Positions 10,562 through 22,303 of a stretch of 64,000 nucleotides of DNA are shown here, piece after piece; the first letter of the stretch is position 1, and each line of letters begins with the position of its first letter. The notes beneath the pieces are model-generated. The model saw only the letters and a list, made by a program, of their open reading frames with translations, was not told the origin of the DNA and ran no database searches. The DNA is from Gaeumannomyces sp. JS-464. Lineage: Eukaryota > Ascomycota > Sordariomycetes > Magnaporthales > Magnaporthaceae. The position numbers were made by a program, and so were the translations under genes. The stretch spans positions 1,550,001 through 1,614,000 of the forward strand of contig NGZR01000001.1 of assembly GCA_002197995.1 (NCBI GenBank). Direction: 5' to 3'.

Positions 10562-13500
10562 TCAGTTCTCGGGCTCCTCAGAGTTTTCGCCGGCGCCGGT
10601 GCCGAACGCCGTCAACTGGGATTTAAGACCGGTCCAGAACCGGCCCTGCAAGCTTGGCCGAGTATTCTGGATTTCGTCTGAGCCGGCATTTAAGCCAGTA
10701 GACGAGCCGGGGCTGACAGGGCGGAAGGGGCCCGGACGGTCGTGGTGGTGATCCAGGAGGGGAGCTCCCGGATCTGGGCCCAGGCGACCCCCGCCCATAC
10801 CCATGCTCGGGACGGCGGCTGCAGGAGTGGTCTCTGTCAGGAAGGTGGTAAGCCAGCCTAGTGTTGTGTTAGCTCTCTAGCTTCGAGGGCTGCTGTTAGC
10901 GGGATATGATCAGTGAAAATTTACCTGACGATGTCCACGACGAGATTGTCGGCTCCCAACCAGGCATGTCGGGCCACTCAGACATGCTTGGGGCTGCAGA
11001 AGCACTGGCTTCCACCAAAGCGCTCGTTGCAGACGTTTCTTCAGAAGACGCGCTTGAAACAGAAGTGGTCGCCGTGGCGGAAGGTCCATATCCTGTTGTG
11101 GTGCTGCTGGGTGGGAACCCGATGGCATCTGTCAGGCTTGTCTCGAATACTGCGGTGCTGCTGGTACTGTTGTAGAACGATGCTGATGAGGTTGCATTTT
11201 TGGTGACCTCGGACCTGTTTGGAGGTAGAGTGGACGCTGGAAGAGTCGCCAATGTTAAGATCGGAAATGTTGCAGAACTGTTCGTTGTCAAGGTAGCCGA
11301 TGAATTATTCGGTAGACCGAAGCCCGAGGTTGCGTTTGCTTCGAGAGAAGTAGACAGAAGAGGCGAGGCAGTCAGTGGCGCACTTGTAACAAAGGTGGTA
11401 GTGTTACAAGTCGTTGTGAAGTTGACCCAAGGGCCAGTGGGAGTAGCCGTTCCGTTCAGCGAGAAACCGCTGGGGATGACAAGACCAGACGTAGTGTCGC
11501 AGGAGGTGCTTGTCACAGCAGTGCCAAATGTGCCGCCCGTCGGGAGTGAGGTCAAAGTCCCATTCGAAAGCGGGAAGGGAGGAGAGGGACTTGACGCTGT
11601 GGGCCAAGTGGCACTAGTCAAGTTTGGAGTAGGGTGCAGAGGGGAGCTTGTCGCGGGCGTTGTAGCAGTTGGCCCAGTAGGACCGTCGCTCGCCGTGGCG
11701 TTGGTCAGAGGGTAGGGCGGTGTTGAGGTTGGGAGGGCCGTCGTGCCGTTCACCAGGCATGGCCCAACCATTATGCCACCAGTGCACACCGGCAGCGGCG
11801 TTGGAGAGGTCAGTTGGGTGGTGACACATGGACCAATCATTATGCCACCTGTGCAGATTGTTACCGGTTCTGGGTACGGGGTCGAAGACGCTGCAAGACA
11901 TGGCCCGGCCATGATACCTCCGGTGCAGATCGGAAGCGAAGTAGCATTCGAGGTTGTGTTGGGCCAAGAAAGGCCTGCAGACGGTGCAAGGCAAGGCCCG
12001 GACATCGATCCTCCCATGCAGGTAGGAAGAGATCCGCTCAATGCATCCGTCAAGGAAATCTCGGTGATTGAGCTAGTTGGGCTGGTTGGCATCGTGGTGC
12101 CATTGCATGGACCGCCCATTGCGCCGCCTGTGCATGTAGGCATAGAGCCGCTCCACGCATCCGTCAAGGAGGTCTCAACGACCGAATTAGTTGTTGTAGT
12201 CGGTGCCGCAGTGCCATTGCACGGTCCTGCCATGGCGCCTCCACTGCAGAAGGGCAGAGATGCATTCCAGGAATCTGTCAGGGGTATATTGCTGAAAGAC
12301 GTGGCTGATGTGGTTGGCGGTGTTGATGTTGTCCCGATGCAAGGCCCTGACATGAAGCCCCCTGCGCAGAATGGGAGAGATGCGCTCATAGCATCAGTCA
12401 GAGACGTCTCGTATACAGAACTCGAATCGGTTGTGGTGGTTGCGGGCAACGAGCCACTCAACGCGTCGGTAAGAGATGTTTTGACCACATCAGAAGTGCT
12501 GTGGATACACGACCCAGACATCACACCCCCGGTACAGATGGAGAGTAGCGTGGATGTGTTTGATGTCGGAATCGGCGCACTCCAGGCGTCGGTGAGGGAC
12601 GTTTCGATCACACCAGAGCTGCTGTGGACACATGGTCCAGACATCGCACCTCCAATGCAAGTGGGCAGCGACGTGTAAGTGTTTGAAGTCGGCAGCGAGG
12701 CACTCCAGGCATCGGTCAGGGACGTTTCGGGCACTCCGGATGTGCTGTGAATGCACGGCCCAGACATCACGCCGCCAGTGCAGATGGGAAGCGGCACGGA
12801 TGTGCTTGATGCCGGGAGCGTTGAGTTGAGTGCCGTGGTCGAGTTGGGCGTCCCAGCCGTGGTTAGAACACAGGGCCCAGTCATGCCGCCGCTGCCGCAA
12901 AGGCTGCCCGTGGGGCCGGCCCCAGAAAGAGTCGAGTTGGTCCAGGGGAAGGGGGGTGTAGGCGTGGGTGTCTGCGAAGCTCCCACCCAGCAGGGACCTG
13001 TCATCCAGGCTCCTGAGCAGAGGGAGGATGCCAGAGTCGTAAAAGAGGAGGAGTTGTATGCGGGGGACGAGAGGTTGGAAGAGGAGGGTAAAGGAGTAGC
13101 CAGACAAGAGCTGCTTATTGACCCGCCTGAGCACTGTGGGAGGGTGGCGGTCCCATTCGTCGGAAGTGCTGACGCTGCCACGGTGTCCAGTGGGAGAGTT
13201 GACATGCCGAATGTCCCAGTGCCCGTAGGGCCGGCGGGGGTATCTGTGGAGTTGGAAAGAGGGAACGGCGCCAAAGTGGACACAGAAGAGCTGAATGAAA
13301 GCGGGTTAGAGATGCTTGTGACCTCCGTAGGCCCAACCCCTGACTCTGAGCCATTGAGGCTCGGTAAGGGTGGAAGAAGTAGATCTGTTGTGGTCGGACG
13401 AGTAGGGCTTCGAAATGAAGACGGGGCCGCAGTCGAGGTCGAGGGCAGCGAAAAGGAGGTGTACGGCGAAGACGACGACGACGAAGCACCTGGGAGAGGG

Positions 13501-14034
13501 TAGCCGGTCTCGGCCGAGGATGCCGTGAAAGTACTCGAAGCGGTTGCAGAGGACGGATCCGCAGATGAAGCAGCAGAACCGCTCACAGGCAGAGCCCCGG
13601 ACGTGAAGAAGTCACTTGCAGTCGAGACAGTCGCTGTAGAGGAGACAGTCTCGGAGGTCTCCCATGGAAGCGGCAGACCCGTATCAGAAGCAGTGGACGT
13701 AGCTGCCATAACATCATATTAGAATGGATAATCTTCGAAGTGGCTCCTAAGAGAATAAGCCAAATATCTTACCGGTCGTCGTGGTAGACGTCAAGGCGAG
13801 CGGGTTTCCATAACCGTAGCCGTAGCCGTAGCCAGGGGCGGGCGGGTTGGCGAGGGCGCGTGGCTCGGGAACAGATCCGTCGATGGCGCCCTCCTGGCGG
13901 GAAAGGAGCGGGTTGCGGATGCCAGCGGCTTGGCCGTGGGCGCCAGGGAAGCGGTCCTGAGCCATGCCGAGTAGCATGAGTCCGCAGAGGATAGCGGCCC
14001 ATTGGGCAAATGCGGTCCAGAAAGGAAGCCTCAT
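10562..14034 (-). CDS. Secreted Ser/Thr-rich repeat protein with 13 CxGGxMxGPC modules
   Basis: Three exons on the minus strand: 14034-13773, 13702-10925 and 10857-10562. The introns are 70 and 67 nt with standard borders (GTAAGA...GCAG, GTAAAT...CTAG) and matching phases, giving 1,111 residues. Residues 1-35 form a signal peptide (hydrophobic core ILCGLMLLGMA). A GYGYGYGYG tract follows near residue 69. Most of the protein is mucin-like Ser/Thr/Pro. Residues about 278-736 hold 13 Cys modules of the form C-x8-C (for example CTGGVMSGPC, CIGGAMSGPC, CTGGIMAGPC), with eight linkers like ETSLTDAWSASLP between them. The last exon codes for a less biased, Gly/Pro-rich tail ending SEEPEN, with no GPI-type hydrophobic end. 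Likely a secreted, heavily O-glycosylated wall or extracellular protein; I do not recognise a named family. The start at 14,034 is chosen because it begins the signal peptide. Confidence 0.85.
11757..13133 (-). repeat. Coding repeats: Cys module plus SLTDAWS linker
   Basis: DNA region encoding the thirteen C-x8-C modules and eight SLTD(A/S)(W/L/M) linkers. Module spacing is irregular (about 25-50 codons), and copies differ at the DNA level, so the array is old or under selection rather than a fresh tandem expansion. Confidence 0.85.
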
Positions 14035-17000
14035 GTTTGCCCGAGACCAAGCTTCTTGGTAGGGCTGCTTTTCCGGACGTCTCTGGAAAGGGAAGGAATC
14101 GCGACCACCTGGGGATGACGGTGAGGAGCAGGGACGGTCTTGGCGCAGAGGCTCTTTCCCGATGCAGCGGCAATAGAGAAAGGAGGCGAGAGAGTGGAAA
14201 AAGAGTGGATTGAGCTCTCCCAAACTCGAAAGAGGTGATACTCCGGGGCAGCGAACGGCCGGCTTTGCTGGTAGATTCTTCCTGACAAAACGAGTGGCAG
14301 GCGAGAGCCTGATATCGGGATATTGAACCAACCTAATGCCAGGTACCTAGGTAGGTATCTATGGAGGGTGGAGAGATCAACCTCGATATCAGGGCACGCA
14401 GCCGAAAAAGAGTGAGGCGTCCACTGGCTAAGAGGCAGAGGAAAAAGAGAGAGGGAGGCGGGGTGCAGAGGGAAGGAACGAGAAGAGAGACCGGCTCGTG
14501 TCCCGTTAGGAAGGAGGGCATGGCAGCTCAACACGAGATATATCACCGTGAACATCCACAAACGGAAGGAACGTTCCTTCCCAAAACCCGCCCAACGGGA
14601 GGCCACTCGGCCGGATGGACTCAGGCTCAGGCGAATTTGAGGAGCGCAACTACCATCAATCATTGATACATCCCGCACCGATGCACCAGCCCGCCAGCCA
14701 TGGCACCTCGACGTGTCCCTAATCCAACGAGACCTGCAGCCGCCGTCATGGTAGGCGGAGTGACACCCAACGGCCGTGACAATAGACAGCCAAAATGGAC
14801 TTGGAGCCCCTGGGGAAACATGGTACACCCGATGACAACTTTTGGCAGCGTGTTTGTCCTGTTCCTGCTCTGCCAGTGCCTGATGCCTGCCTCCATCCAA
14901 GTCACGCCGGCGTCTCTGCTTAGTCGCACTACGGCTCGTGCTATCTCGATACATGGACCCCTCGCCCTGGGTGAGGAGTATTACAGCTATCATGGACGAT
15001 ATGCGGCAGTAACCAAGGCGACATCGGGACACCAGGCACCCGTTGAGGAGCACGCACCCAAGCCCTCGGTCGCATTTTCCCGGTTCTCGGCGAGTACGAG
15101 CTCGCGTGAGGACTGGGCCTCGCTTCCGCGAAGCAAACACGGGGGGTGTATTGCGAAGTCTGCTTCGCTTTCGTCGCTCTGCGTTCTGGGAAGCAGCTCC
15201 ACGAGGGTGGCAGGATTGAGGGTCGTAGAGGGAAGTCCCCAGATGCTCGGCTCGCTTTCCCGTCACGGCAGACGGTGTCCAGTGCTCGTTCCGTCTGTGT
15301 CCGCCAAACTCCCGAAGAGATGCCTGTAGCCGGACGCCGTCGTCAAGCAATCAAGGAGAAAGCATCAGCTACCACAGTTGTGTACATGGTTTGTCGGGGA
15401 CGTGTACTCCCAGTGCTCCATATTAGCACCGATGAGATATGCAGGTGGCTGGCTACACGGCGAGCGGCTCTGCTACCATGGTGATGAGGGAAAAGGGGGC
15501 TTCTTGCAGGTGAAGGGTGGCAGTGCAACAATAGAATGATCTCGGGTTGCCCGACAGATAGGAGAGGAGGAAATGGTCACCTACTTGCCTTTCCAGCCTG
15601 CGTTCTGGTCAACCGAATTGGACCCAGCCCCTAATGCGCTCTGTTCATATACAGCACAGGCACGGAAGCGGATCGCTCTGCCTGTGGCAATCAAGGGCAT
15701 GAATGAATCTTACAGGGCATTGGCTCCTCGAAAATTCACCATAGCCGTTATGTTGGTCCACACTGAGAAAAGAGAAGAGAAGAGTAGAGACGCGAGACAA
15801 GGGGCCACGGCCACAGGCCCCAGGAGGGCGGGCGAAAGCGAAGAGGGAAGACGAGGAGGGGCGGAGCGGGAGCCAGACGGGCTCTCGTCCCCCAGCCCTT
15901 GAGGGGGTGGCTCTGGCTGTTTGCCTGCCCCGGACCTGATCTCTGTGGGACGTCTGCTCCCAGATCCGGAGCTGCCGTGCGAAGGGATGGCCAACAGAGG
16001 TGGGTGGCCGGGTCACCTCAATGTAGGGAGGGAGGAGGAATTGTTGCGGTGTAACGACGGGCGATTCCCAGCGATCGCTGGCCTTCCCTCCCACCCCATC
16101 TCCCCTGTTGTGCAACAATCACAAGACCGAAAGGGACGGCCGGCCATCTCTCCCACCGAGAGAAATATTTTGCGTAATGAGCTACGTGACCGACAATCTA
16201 GGCAGGTATCCGTTCGATTCCTCGGGTGAAAAAAAGGGAGAGCACGCAGGAAGAGGGCGAGAGATTTTCTCACTCTCCGCCAATCGCTTCCAATTACCAA
16301 GGACAGCCTGACCTGCCTGCCGTGCGCTTGGACATGGCCAAGAGCCTCCCAAGGCACATCGAATTGCTTTTTTTTTCTTGACTTCTTTTTCTCCTCTTAT
16401 TTTACCTATTCCCCCCCCCCCCCCCCCCCCCCCCCCCCTTTTCAGCGCAACGCAGTAGGTCATGTATGACGGCAGGGGTGGGTGTGATGGACTGCAGGAG
16501 AGGACCGGGGCTGCTCTCCCTTGCCGCGTCTCCGCACCTCCCGGACTACTTGCTCCTATGCCAGTGTCCTTCGCACGTAGCAACTCCCACCCCCCTTTTC
16601 AGCGCTCTTCTCCCAGTCCGCTAAAAATGCCATTGGCGTTGGCGTCCTTTTGAACTTGCGACTAGGCACGGATGATTCGATCCCGAATACCAACCCGAAA
16701 AAAAAGTCCTCGTTACCTTAGGTAGGTAGGTACCTATGTAGATCTGTCCAGCTGAATTGCGACTGGGCCAGGTGTTGGTGCAAGTACAGGGCCCCCTGGT
16801 AAGCCAAAACCAACACCGCCTTGCTTCATTGGTGAGCCTTCCAACCATCCATTCAATATGGGCGCCAAAAAGAGACTGTTCTTGCTGCTCTAGTCTGGGA
16901 CATTACAGGCTGCACGAGTCCCACGCCAAGTAAGCCCCGTGTCCCAGAGCTTGCCACCCCGCGGGTTGTGTACGTATCAATATTCGATGACCACCAGCCG

Positions 17001-17154
17001 TCCGCTCAGGCGGCGATCGATGGTTCGGCCCCAGCTGATCGAAAAAGTAAACGTGGTCGTGTTTCATTCAGAGCTCCTACCGACTAGTAGTGGCTAGGTA
17101 TGCCCGGAAACCGGCACCTCAGTCGCCCTTATTCCCGGCAGCCTGCCCGGCCGT
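14035..17154. other. Intergenic region with C28 run
   Basis: 3.1 kb upstream of the repeat protein and downstream of the membrane-protein gene. Long open frames on both strands (14,031-15,350 minus, 14,700-15,329 plus) overlap each other and show no family features, so they are not called. Palindromic AGGTACCTAGGTAGGTA-like motifs occur at 14,340-14,358 and 16,719-16,740. Confidence 0.55.
16411..16438. repeat. Poly-C run, 28 bases
   Basis: An uninterrupted run of 28 C, preceded by a T/C-rich stretch (16,369-16,410). G-quadruplex or i-motif formation on the respective strands is possible. The length is likely to be uncertain in the assembly. Confidence 0.95.
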
Positions 17155-18701
17155 CTAGGTGCCCTTCGCTTCGATGTCTGCCGCCCACAGAGCAGCACCG
17201 ACTAGGATGAAAACCGGTCAGCACAAATGAGCGTTGAACAGCAGCTACCCGACCGTTACTTGTGGCACGGCGTGCAACCAATTGGAGCTTACCAGCATTA
17301 GTGCAAGAAAAGAGCAGAGATGCGACGGGCACCATTTCGAGCAGAGTGGCAACGAAACCAAACCTGGTGGCGTGTGATCCATTGTCAGCTGCTGCAACTA
17401 AGAATAGGGAGCGGCAATACGCAAAGAAAGCAAAGAGAACTAAAGCAGGCATGGGGAGTAAAGTCACACTATACAAGACGAAGGGAGGAATGCTGTGGCG
17501 ACGCCAAGGGTGACTTACGCCGTGTAGGAGCCTGCGTGCGCCTGGATCCAGGCGGACCTCCGCTCCTTGCCCCAGGATTTGAGCTGGAAATACTGTGTGT
17601 TTGTTTTTGTTAATTCCGCCGTCCAATGGTTGTTTGCTCTCGCCCCCCCTCTCTCTCTCATTCACAGAAGCAGTGCCATGTTCCGCCGAGACATACACGA
17701 TCGTGGACACCCTGGCCCCTGGCTCGTCCTGTGCGCATCGAGTGTATTAGCAGTGGGATCGCACATCAAATGCGACTAGGGAGGGCATCACATCTTGCAG
17801 GGAAAAAGGACGATCTCAACATACCTTGCAGCAGAATGAAGATCATGGTCCCGACAACTGGCAGGCAACACACAGCCTGCGTTAGCTTTTCATGCTTGGC
17901 GTGACCAGGGGGCAGCTCGAGGCGGCAGGCAAGACACCACCTACCGGGAATGAAGTTGAGAGGAAGGTGGATAAGGTAGCGTATGATGGCTTTGGGGCTG
18001 AACCGCTCGAAGGGAGATTTGAGCACTTTTCCCAATTTGCTGATAGGGTCGGAGCCCGGCTGCAGCTCTCTACCCTCCTTGACGACGCCAGTCGCGCCAC
18101 GGGCAACAAGGGTGCCGTCAAAGGTGTCCAAGAGGGCATCCTGCATAATGAAGTTGCGGGCGATAAGCGACGTGATCGTTGACGACTCGTTGAGGACCAG
18201 CAGAACCGTCGTGAACACGGCCAGTGGGCCGTTCACCCACACGAGGACTGCCAGCTGTGGAAGGTAAGTGAAGATGAACATGGGCACTGTCACCGCGGCC
18301 GAGACCGCGAGAGTGGGACCGATGCGGGAAAGGAAGGGCCTCCACAGGGCCCGGTGGGAGGCGAAGTAGAAGATGCCCTGTAGGTTTCGTCGTTTTAGCG
18401 ATCAGAAGGTTCGGGCCTGCCTGATCTGGGCAGCGCTTGCATGGGAGGAAATGTCGTACCTTGATGGGGTACAGGTAGCTGCCGCTCCTCGCCGCATCGT
18501 TGACCTGTGCCTTTGCCTCGGCGTAGTCCTCCTTGCTGCTCGAAATGGAGAACTTGTGAGCCTGGGCGAAGCCTCTACTGCAAGCCATTTGAGCTCTGGC
18601 ACAGAAGGGTCGGTGTGACGGAGCAAAGGAGGAGACGAGACGTACACAACTTCCTGTGCCCTCGCCTGGAGCGAGCCCGCGACTCCGGGGCTTTGGGACA
18701 T
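17155..18701 (-). CDS. EI24/RRT8-like integral membrane protein, 8 exons
   Basis: Exons (minus): 18701-18646, 18577-18460, 18377-17945, 17857-17825, 17728-17697, 17592-17519, 17363-17293 and 17201-17155. All seven introns are GT-AG with matching phases, giving 287 residues. The N-terminus MSQSPGVAGSLQARAQEVV leads to KFSISSSKEDYAEAKAQV. Then come GIFYFASHRALWRPFL, two hydrophobic stretches around VTVPMFIFTYLPQLAVLV and VFTTVLLVLNESSTI, a soluble loop FMIQDALLDTFDGTLVARG-like (read NFIMQDALLDTFDGTL), a third around LNFIPVVGTMIFILLQG, and a fourth around FGFVATLLEMVPVASLLF. The layout matches fungal proteins annotated as outer spore wall RRT8-like; the yeast relatives RRT8/LDS1/LDS2 are linked to lipid droplets and spore wall. 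Exons 4 and 5 are only 33 and 32 nt. The gene is intact, with no frame breaks. Confidence 0.88.
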
Positions 18702-20774
18702 CTTGGTGGCTATGCGAATCTTTGCTTCTTTTTTTTCTCTCTCTTAGAGTGTCTGGATGTATGCAGAGGAGCCTTGGCCGGCCGGGGAGAGCGCCAGGCT
18801 ATGCCGTGGGCGGGTCTATGCCAGATCGGTAAAATACCAGAGCAGCTAAGCTGACTCCGTGCGTCGTTTAGGCCGAGCGTACGGCGCGCCTTCGGAGGAT
18901 TCCTGGGTCCAGTTGGATGCCAATTGCCTTTCGTGGTTGCGAAATATGGTGGCTTGGGATGTGGTGCTTGGAAGAGACCTGACCCAGGACGCTGTTTATA
19001 TTGTGTGGGGTCGATTCCAAGGGAGGCAAATGGACGACGTCATTGACCAGCTGCCTGGGAGGCAGGCGCACCCGGCTAGTGAGGTCTCGCTCAATACGGA
19101 CTCCTGAGCAGAGGCAGGTGGTGGTCCCAGCGTTAGTGTGCGGGCCAGTGTGAGACAGTGAGGTGGCCTTGTGATTCTTTTTTTTCCCCCATTCTCTCCC
19201 TATTTCCCATTCTCAGGCGTGTTTCCCACCCCTCCCCAGTCACCCCGATGAATGTGATCGACCGAGGAAAAAGAAGCAAGCGACGGGGAGCGGATCAGCG
19301 GCCGCCGAAAAGAAAAAAAAGCACTAGCCGATTGGGATTTGGTTTATGGCGCAATTCTAGAGACAGTAGTCTGGTGCTTTCGCGAGCTGACCCTCCCTCC
19401 TCGTGGCCGCCGGCTTGCACCTGCTCATCTCTGCATCTCTGCTCGCCAGGTGAGCTTCGGAGCAATAATCCTTGCGGGGATCAAAGAGAAGATGGGATGA
19501 ACGCACCGAGAGGCTGGTGCTGGGCGGGTGTGTGGCCCACTTTGGGCCCAGCTTCCCTTGGGCAATCAGTTTCATTCAAACCCAAGACACCATGATCCAG
19601 CCAGCCAGCCCATCGTGCCCATCCACCGCCCAACTTCCACCCGATGTGCTGGAGAAGGGAAGGCTGGCCCAGAACTGCCAGACGAGGTGGTGGTGGGCGA
19701 GCCTGGACGCAGGCACCAAGGGCCTCCATAACTACCGCTACCTGCCCCACACCCCCTGGCACCGCCCAACCAACCCTCCGCGGAATGCTTGCGCGAACAA
19801 GTCCTTCCCTCCCTTTGGCACGCTAGCGCATAGTAGTCCCTGGATGGCCCCGCTTGGCCCCAGGCGATGGCGTTCTCTCCTGGCCTTGCTGAAAGTAGGC
19901 ACACCCTAGCCGAGGGCAGCCCGCCTCCGATGGCGACGGTGTGAAAATATCACCCGGAGAGCCGGAGTCTTCCCCGGGGAGGGCTCTGGCTCACTGCCTG
20001 CCTATGCACTAGAGGGTGCGCTAGGAAAGCAAGAAGAGGGAAATGGAGAGCAAAACCAAGAGGACAATGAATCGAAAGAGCGCGGAGGAGGGAGTATGCA
20101 TGAGGGGAGTACGCTCGGGGAGATGAGGGGCGTGGGATGGAATCCTGGCAACGCTGCCAGAAACCGAATTGTGGCTTCCGGGACTTCGGTGTATTCGGTG
20201 TTGGCAATCTTCTCGCGATGGATGTCTATAAAAAGGGCGGTCGGGCCCCTCGACACTGCATCGATATGTCTCAAAGATCATGTCCAAGGGAGACAGACAG
20301 AAGATCACCAAGAACCTCAAGAGTTGAATCCCCCAGACATTATACATTATTCTCGCACTTGTTATAAAGTTCGCCTACTCAGTCCGCCCTACACTCGCGT
20401 TCGCTCGGCTTAGATCTTGTCAGTGCCTCCCTACCTAGTTCAACTAGCCACCACCTCCTGCTCCTCTTCCTTCTCCTCCTCCTCCTCCTGGCTCAGCGTG
20501 TCTGAACCAGATCATCACATTGTTCTCCCTCCACCTGCTCTCCCCATCTGCTCCATCCCAGAAGCAAGCCTTCCATGCGTCGGGCCGAGAGTGCTCGGGC
20601 GCCAACCGATCGCGGGAGCCTCAGCGTCACCAGCTGCACACGGAAACTGACCCTCGCGTTTGACAGGATCACGCGCAAAGCCGTTTTCCACGTCGAGGAT
20701 AGCATCTCTATCTTTGACCACACCACACAGCGCTTCACCGTCGCCACCGTCCGGCACTCCAGGCCAGCTTCAAG
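18702..20774. other. Divergent promoter region
   Basis: Between two divergently transcribed genes. No supported coding region. A CTCCTCCTCCTCC pyrimidine repeat lies at 20,466-20,489 and is probably in the 5' leader of the gene starting at 20,775. Short frames in 19,150-20,370 lack any family signal. Confidence 0.55.
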
Positions 20775-22303
20775 ATGAGCGTCCTCGAGCCGCTGAACTC
20801 CATTGAGAGTGATGATATCATGGTGAAGTCGGAGCCCCGTTCTGACTCCGAGGAGCGAGGGGACGCCCCTCCCACGCCTCATCAGCCGCCTGGCAGCACC
20901 TCGCGGGCTGCAGACGTTGAGATTGGCGACTCGGACACGATCGAAGTCAAGGCGGAGTTCGTCGAGGAAGAGACCAGCACCGTCCTCAACGCCCTCCCTT
21001 CCGCTCCTCCCGCGTCCCACAACCAACCGGCACCATCCGCCTCGCCCGAGCCCCTGACTCCCGTGCTAGCGCATTTTCCCACTCCCACCGAAGCCCGGGA
21101 GATCTGGATGGTACCCACAGATCAGCTGTACCCCCTGCACGCGCTGACAGACGTCGGGCCACCCCCGACCTTTTTCACCTCTGTGGACACAACCCATGAG
21201 TTCAGCCCACCTTATCCCGAAGAGTTTTATGAGGCAAACGAGTGCAGGGGGCTTGTTAGAGGGCCAACCTTGTTAGCATTTCATTGTTACATGCTATATC
21301 AAAAGCTACCCTTGGTCAAGATTCATGGCCAAAGCCTACTCGATCTGGGATTCATGTAGTAAGGCCGCCGTACCTCTCCCGCCCCTAGTGGCCCTTCCCC
21401 AAACGAGACGACTACTAAGACCTACCCGCAATCTAGCCTTGACGCAGAGCGCGATTGGAACACGGACCCCAAAACAGACGTCCTCGGGATAGCGTCGGAA
21501 AGACTGGCATGGAGAGCGACCGCCGCAATCATGTCCCGCAGGATCGACCACGTCTTCAACTTTGTTTGCGAGGTCGAAGAAGCTATGGACGGGACGGACA
21601 GGCCCGACATCGCCGTCAGGGGCCTGGAGACGGGCCCGCACGGCACGCTGTCCATGATTCGGCTCATGCGCCAGTGGGTTCGCGGGGCGGACGCCGTGAC
21701 CGAGACGATGGTCGAGAGGCTCGTCCTCCGCCTGACCATGGACTACTTTGGCTACTCCAGGCACGCCCTTTGCAACAAGGACGGCGGCATGCCCGCGATC
21801 CTGTCACGCATCGCCGACGTCGAGGACGACATTGGAATCTTGACCGAGATCGCCCTGCTCTGGCCCGAAGCCGCCAGGGCGCACATCCGCCCCAATACCA
21901 GTAAATGACCTCCCCCATTGCCGCTGCCCCCCCTCCCCGCCCCTCTCCCCTCTTTTGCCCGATCATAGCCCGTCTACCCCTCCCTATCCTCGAGCGACAT
22001 TCTGCAAAAATCGCCCGCGACTTCTGTGCGAGCCAGAGACTGACACAGAAATGCCCTTCAACAGCAAAGACGACCATTAAGATCATCGCCGACGAGGTGC
22101 TGATCATCTTGGAACGCGAGCTCGCCGACAGTGACTGGGCTCTGTGGGTCAGCAGGTTCTGCGACAACGCCGCCACGAAGAGGGCCCCGTGGTACCTGTA
22201 TAGCTGCCTGTGCCATCTGCTCCACTGGCTCGAGGACTCTCGCGCGAGCCTCCTCCTCCAGCGGCAACTCGAGCTTGCCCAGCTCACGGCCCAATTCGCC
22301 TGA
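20775..22303 (+). CDS. Unrecognised protein, at least three exons
   Basis: Exon 1 starts at 20,775 (MSVLEPLNSIESDD). It is acidic and Ser/Pro-rich and has two psi-K-x-E sites (MVKSEP, EVKAEF) that fit SUMO-acceptor motifs. The same frame continues to ...PYPEEFYEANECRG near 21,250 and stops at 21,357. A later block in the same frame (about 21,390-21,900; ERLAWRATAAIMSRRIDHVF ... IRPNT) is helical. The exon 1-2 junction lies between about 21,240 and 21,420 but could not be fixed. The last intron is clear: 21,901-22,064 (GTAAAT...CAACAG), restoring phase to TTIKIIADEVLIILERELAD and ending at 22,303 with ...LELAQLTAQFA. I do not recognise the family. A soluble nuclear protein would fit the acidic, SUMO-motif N-terminus, but this is inference. 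The 5' leader could hide an extra exon. Confidence 0.6.

Noticed and set aside
14700..15329. 209-codon plus frame with a hydrophobic stretch (SVFVLFLLCQCLM)
   Set aside because: Late hydrophobic segment, biased composition afterwards, overlapping frames on both strands; no support beyond length.
14031..15350. 439-codon minus-strand open frame
   Set aside because: It overlaps the first exon of the repeat protein in another frame, overlaps opposite-strand frames, and has no signal, domain or repeat features.
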